A stretch of DNA of 7,913 nucleotides. Source: JAIPEL01 sp050115795 (GTDB taxonomy: Bacteria; Desulfobacterota; Desulfobacteria; Desulfobacterales; CAFBRK01). The stretch lies in the NCBI GenBank assembly GCA_050115795.1, contig JASFPT010000192.1, forward strand, positions 1 through 7,913. Direction: 5' to 3'. Below, piece by piece: positions 5,132-7,913 of this stretch (its first letter is position 1; every line of letters begins with the position of its first letter). The translations under genes and the position numbers were made by a program. The notes under the pieces are model-generated. The model did no database searches and was not told the DNA's origin. It worked only from the letters and a program-made list of their open reading frames with translations.

Positions 5132-5872
5132 TTATTCGACCGATGCCCGGCTGTCGACTGTCGGGTCGTCATCGTAGTCGTAGGTGATGGTCACCTTCTT
5201 GTATTCTCCCGAGGCATCCGCCAGGTTCGAAATGCCCTCGTATCGCACCAGGTGCCGGGTATCGACGTCGTATACGGCATCCAGGTGAGGGGCAAAGAAG
5301 CGCAGCAGCCAGTTGTCTATTTCCAGCCGGACGGTCGCCAGGTTCCCTTCCATCTGGAGGCACCGGATGCGAAAGGCGAACTGATCCAGGCGCGAGGGAA
5401 GAACCATCTTCACGTGGAAGATCTCGCCGCCCACGATCCTGTCCAGATTCTCGCGTATGAACTGGTGAAAGCCCTGCCCGACGATCTGATCGTCTTTCCG
5501 GGGCAGAACGGACTGTTCGATACCGGCGTTGTCGGCCGCCTCGTCTCTGAACACGACAATGGAGTCGTCCAGCACCCGGGCGCCGTCCCGGTATCGGGCC
5601 CGTTTGTCCACGAATTCATAGCTTCCGAAGCGCACCCCAGCCGAATAGTCGGACACCAGCTCCCCAATGGGGCGATTTTGCCCGTCGAAATAGCGCGTTT
5701 CGCTTTCCACCACGCTGCCCGAGCTGTAGACGACCCGGTGGCGCTCGATGTATTCGAGACTTCCGGATTGGTCCACCGCACGACCCGTAAAGGTCTCCAC
5801 CCGCTTTTCCGCGTGGGCCGATGCGGCTGCTGTCAGAAAAAGGATCAAAAGAGCGGTCGTTGCTGCTTTCAT
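5132..5872 (-). CDS. exported protein of unknown function
   Basis: This 246-residue protein belongs to no named family I recognise. A classic signal peptide is present: MK start, hydrophobic ALLILFLTAAASA, and a likely cleavage after AHA at residue 21. There is no lipobox, so a soluble periplasmic product is expected. The mature part is rich in alternating strand-like segments, with notable blocks GFHQFIRENLDRIVGGE (134-150), VLPSRLDQFAFRIR (157-170) and DVDTRHLVRYEGISNL (202-217), and an acidic tail YDYDDD. These suggest a beta-rich domain; a similar conserved hypothetical family is recalled from gammaproteobacteria. The start at 5872, not the longer 5926, is chosen because GGGAGGTG (complement of 5876-5883) lies just upstream and the signal peptide begins there. 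It is single-gene and convergent with the SDR remnant. Confidence 0.8.
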   Translation of the reverse strand: MKAATTALLILFLTAAASAHAEKRVETFTGRAVDQSGSLEYIERHRVVYSSGSVVESETRYFDGQNRPIGELVSDYSAGVRFGSYEFVDKRARYRDGARVLDDSIVVFRDEAADNAGIEQSVLPRKDDQIVGQGFHQFIRENLDRIVGGEIFHVKMVLPSRLDQFAFRIRCLQMEGNLATVRLEIDNWLLRFFAPHLDAVYDVDTRHLVRYEGISNLADASGEYKKVTITYDYDDDPTVDSRASVE

Positions 5873-5897
5873 GGTCACCTCCCGTTGGTTAGTCGAA

Positions 5898-5926
5898 AAG
5901 ATAGGCGTTGGAGCAGAAAGTGGCAA
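5898..5926 (-). promoter_or_regulatory. sigma-70-type promoter of the exported-protein gene
   Basis: On the minus strand TTGCCA (complement of 5921-5926) and TATCTT (complement of 5898-5903) are separated by exactly 17 bp. They match the -35 and -10 consensus at five and four of six positions. Transcription would begin near 5891, giving a leader of about 20 nt that carries the ribosome site. Confidence 0.5.
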
Positions 5927-6239
5927 TAGGGGATGAAGCGGGTCTATTTAAGGGGGTTTACCTATTATTTTTTCATAGCGCAGGGTGCGACAGAAGCCTC
6001 TTCCACGGAACCCGGAAGCCGCAGGCCCCTGGCGGGCGGGTGTCTCTTTTCGCCCTTGCTCCTTTTTCAATCCTTCTTACTTATGGGTAAAGGGTATCCT
6101 GTGCCGCCGGCAACGGCCATCTTCCATCGGTAACGCTTTTCAAACAGCGCCGCTTCGATGTGCGAACCGGCCATCGACCGGCCGCCCCCGATCGACCATC
6201 GGGAAGGCGGCGCCCCAACCCCAGAATCCGGATTCTTTC
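5927..6239. other. intergenic region before the cyclase gene
   Basis: No gene is supported in these 313 bp. The left part (5945-5985) is AT-rich and could hold the cyclase promoter, but no clear hexamer pair is seen. The right part is GC-rich with repeated CCATCGG and GGCCATC words and a CCCGAT-N5-ATCGGG hairpin (6187-6203). A 14-bp palindrome (6223-6236) occupies the place where a ribosome site would be expected. Confidence 0.4.
6223..6236. promoter_or_regulatory. 14-bp perfect palindrome at the cyclase translation start
   Basis: AGAATCCGGATTCT is perfectly self-complementary and ends 3 bases before the ATG. No Shine-Dalgarno sequence is visible nearby. It could be an operator, or a structure limiting ribosome access. 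Confidence 0.35.
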
Positions 6240-7913
6240 ATGGCAAACCATGGCATCCAACGCGAATTGAAGGCCGTCTTCAGTGCCGACGTTCACGGCT
6301 ACAGCAAGCTGATGGGAGATGATGACGAATACACCGTCCACACGATCACCGCCTATCGGGAACTTGTTGCCGCCCTCATCGAAAAGCACCACGGGCGAGT
6401 CGTCGACGCACCCGGCGACAACATCCTGGCCGAATTCAGCAGCTCTTTGGATGCTGTTCGCAGTGCGATCGAAGTACAAAAAACGCTGAACCTGCATAAC
6501 GAGAATCGGCCCGCCGATCGGCGCATGGATTTTCGCATCGGGATCAACCTGGGAGATGTCCTTCACAAGGACGACCGCATCTATGGCGACGGGGTCAACA
6601 TCGCCGCCAGGATCGAGAGCCTCGCCGACCCGGGGGGCATCTGCATTTCCAGAGGGGTGTACGAGCAGGTCGAGGGCCGGATCGAACTCGGCTTCGCCGA
6701 TCTCGGGCCGCAAACGGTCAAAAACATCCGAAAGCCGGTCACCATCTATAAGGTGCTGATCGATCCAAATGACGCAAATGCGTTGGTCGGTGCCCCGAAA
6801 GCAAAAAGGCCGATTCGACCATGGATGATGGTGGCGATCTTTATCATGATCGCATTCATTGGCAGTGTTGGGCTGTTGTATCAGCGGTTACAACCAGGTT
6901 TCGAGCCTGCCTCGATCGATCGCATGGCCTATCCCCTTCCCGACAAGCCTTCCATTGCGGTGCTTCCCTTTGAAAACTATTCAGACGATGCCCAACTTGG
7001 TTTTTTTGCCAAAGGGTTGACCGAGGATCTTACGGCTTCGCTTTCGAAAGAGCCCGACTTGTTTGTCATTTCAAGAAGTTCAACCGCCGCCTACAAGGGA
7101 AAGCCAGTCGACATCAAACAGGTGGCCGAAGAACAGGGCGTTCAGTATGTATTGGAAGGCAGCGTTCAGAAGGCGGAAGACAAGCTTCGAATCACTGTGC
7201 AATTGGTGGACGCTGTCAAAGGACGCCATCTCTGGGCGGAACGCTTCGACCGACAAGCGAAGGATATTTTCGCGCTGCAGGATGAAATCGTCAAAAGGGT
7301 ATTTGTGGAGCTGCAGGTCGAACTCACTCAGGGTGCTATGGCACGCTTTGCAAGCAGAGGAACCAACAGTCTCGAGGCTTGGCTTTTCCGGGTTGAAGGG
7401 GCTGGGGAGTTTCTTACATTTACGCGGGAAGGCATGATTCGTGCCCGTGAGCTTTACGAGGCTGCCAGCAGAGCAGATCCGAATTGGTCCCGACCTATCG
7501 CTGTCCTCGCGTCCATCGATTGGTATGAAGCCAAGAAGGGATGGAGTGCTTCCAGGGAAAAGTCCATCAAGTCCGGCATGGAATTGGCAGAGCGAGCCAT
7601 ACAAATGGACCCGAAAGATCCATTGGGTTACCAGGCGCTTGGCAACCTGTATCGGTTGAGCGGGCAAGCGGAGCGTGCAATTGAAATGAGACGAAAAGCT
7701 GCCGATTTGGCCCCAAATGACTACCTCGCGATCGCCGGACTTGCCACGGTACTCAAGGATTTCGGCGAGGAACAAGAAGCGGTCAAACTTTTCGAACGGG
7801 CAATGCGTCTGAGTCCCAAGCACCCTTGGCATGTCTCATACGCTTATGGCGTAACGCTTTATCTCGTCGGCCGGAAAGAGGAAGCCGTTCAATCGTTGAA
7901 AAAGGCGATCCAT
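6240..7913 (+). CDS. class III nucleotide cyclase with TolB-like and TPR domains (3' partial)
   Basis: The frame is open for 558 codons to the window edge. Residues 1-175 are a class III cyclase domain with metal-binding Asp17 (FSADVHGYSKLM) and Asp60 (GDNILAEF), and Asn120 and Arg124 of the transition-state motif in GDGVNIAARIE. The purine-reading positions, Lys and Asp in canonical adenylate cyclases, appear to be Asp56 and Arg113, so cAMP production is not certain. A membrane segment spans about 195-213. A TolB/CadC-like domain (236-350, KPSIAVLPFENYSDD... to HLWAERFD) and TPR-type helices (from about 370; clear repeats at 445-555) follow, presumably periplasmic. This architecture is common in alphaproteobacteria and Desulfobacterota and suggests an envelope sensor driving a cytoplasmic cyclase. 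The ATG is fixed by the domain start, since the next Met would drop Asp17. Confidence 0.85.
   Translation, partial: MANHGIQRELKAVFSADVHGYSKLMGDDDEYTVHTITAYRELVAALIEKHHGRVVDAPGDNILAEFSSSLDAVRSAIEVQKTLNLHNENRPADRRMDFRIGINLGDVLHKDDRIYGDGVNIAARIESLADPGGICISRGVYEQVEGRIELGFADLGPQTVKNIRKPVTIYKVLIDPNDANALVGAPKAKRPIRPWMMVAIFIMIAFIGSVGLLYQRLQPGFEPASIDRMAYPLPDKPSIAVLPFENYSDDAQLGFFAKGLTEDLTASLSKEPDLFVISRSSTAAYKGKPVDIKQVAEEQGVQYVLEGSVQKAEDKLRITVQLVDAVKGRHLWAERFDRQAKDIFALQDEIVKRVFVELQVELTQGAMARFASRGTNSLEAWLFRVEGAGEFLTFTREGMIRARELYEAASRADPNWSRPIAVLASIDWYEAKKGWSASREKSIKSGMELAERAIQMDPKDPLGYQALGNLYRLSGQAERAIEMRRKAADLAPNDYLAIAGLATVLKDFGEEQEAVKLFERAMRLSPKHPWHVSYAYGVTLYLVGRKEEAVQSLKKAIH

Noticed and set aside
5123..5929. 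A 268-residue plus-strand open frame opposite the exported-protein gene.
   Set aside because: The minus strand has the signal peptide, ribosome site and promoter, while the plus-strand translation has no recognisable features.
7080..7832. A 250-residue minus-strand open frame opposite the cyclase gene.
   Set aside because: It is the antisense shadow of the TolB-like/TPR coding region. The plus-strand frame has clear domain homology and no stop, and the minus product has no recognisable motif.

Overview
The window looks like the chromosome of an anaerobic, probably sulfate-reducing Desulfobacterota (Desulfosarcina/Desulfococcus-like) bacterium. The grounds are a GC-rich core, a rubrerythrin-rubredoxin pair, a GEMM-type (c-di-GMP-I) riboswitch, a small PilZ protein and a large cyclase/TolB-like/TPR receptor. 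The assignment is an inference from gene content and style; there is no rRNA or tRNA to confirm it.

Layout. 1-325 has at most the tail of one gene and is otherwise AT-rich leader sequence. 326-429 holds a c-di-GMP-I riboswitch whose 3' half is also the 5' arm of a strong intrinsic terminator. It precedes a small PilZ-like gene (533-940), so a c-di-GMP sensor RNA appears to control a c-di-GMP effector. 1053-1292 (minus) is an orphan HigA-type antitoxin cut off at codon 62 by a REP-like palindrome. 1371-3367 (minus) is a two-gene operon, rarD then mutY, joined by an ATGA overlap. 3368-3794 is a divergent regulatory region with several unusually clean palindromes and a tandem repeat. 3795-4485 (plus) encodes rubrerythrin and rubredoxin. 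4619-5065 (plus) is a short-chain dehydrogenase remnant that has lost its catalytic middle. 5132-5872 (minus) encodes an exported protein of unknown function with a recognisable promoter. From 6240 to the right edge (plus) runs a class III nucleotide cyclase with a membrane anchor, a TolB-like domain and TPR repeats, incomplete at its C-terminus.

How it fits together. Rubrerythrin and rubredoxin form a peroxide-reduction module. MutY protects against 8-oxoguanine mutagenesis, and here its C-terminal domain carries a complete Nudix box. The two flanks carry nucleotide second-messenger functions: c-di-GMP on the left and a class III cyclase on the right. The most striking parts are the riboswitch-PilZ circuit, the CxC rubredoxin, the MutY Nudix box, the repeat-truncated antitoxin and the 20-bp perfect palindrome before rubrerythrin. 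Nothing here amounts to a clearly new multi-gene system.
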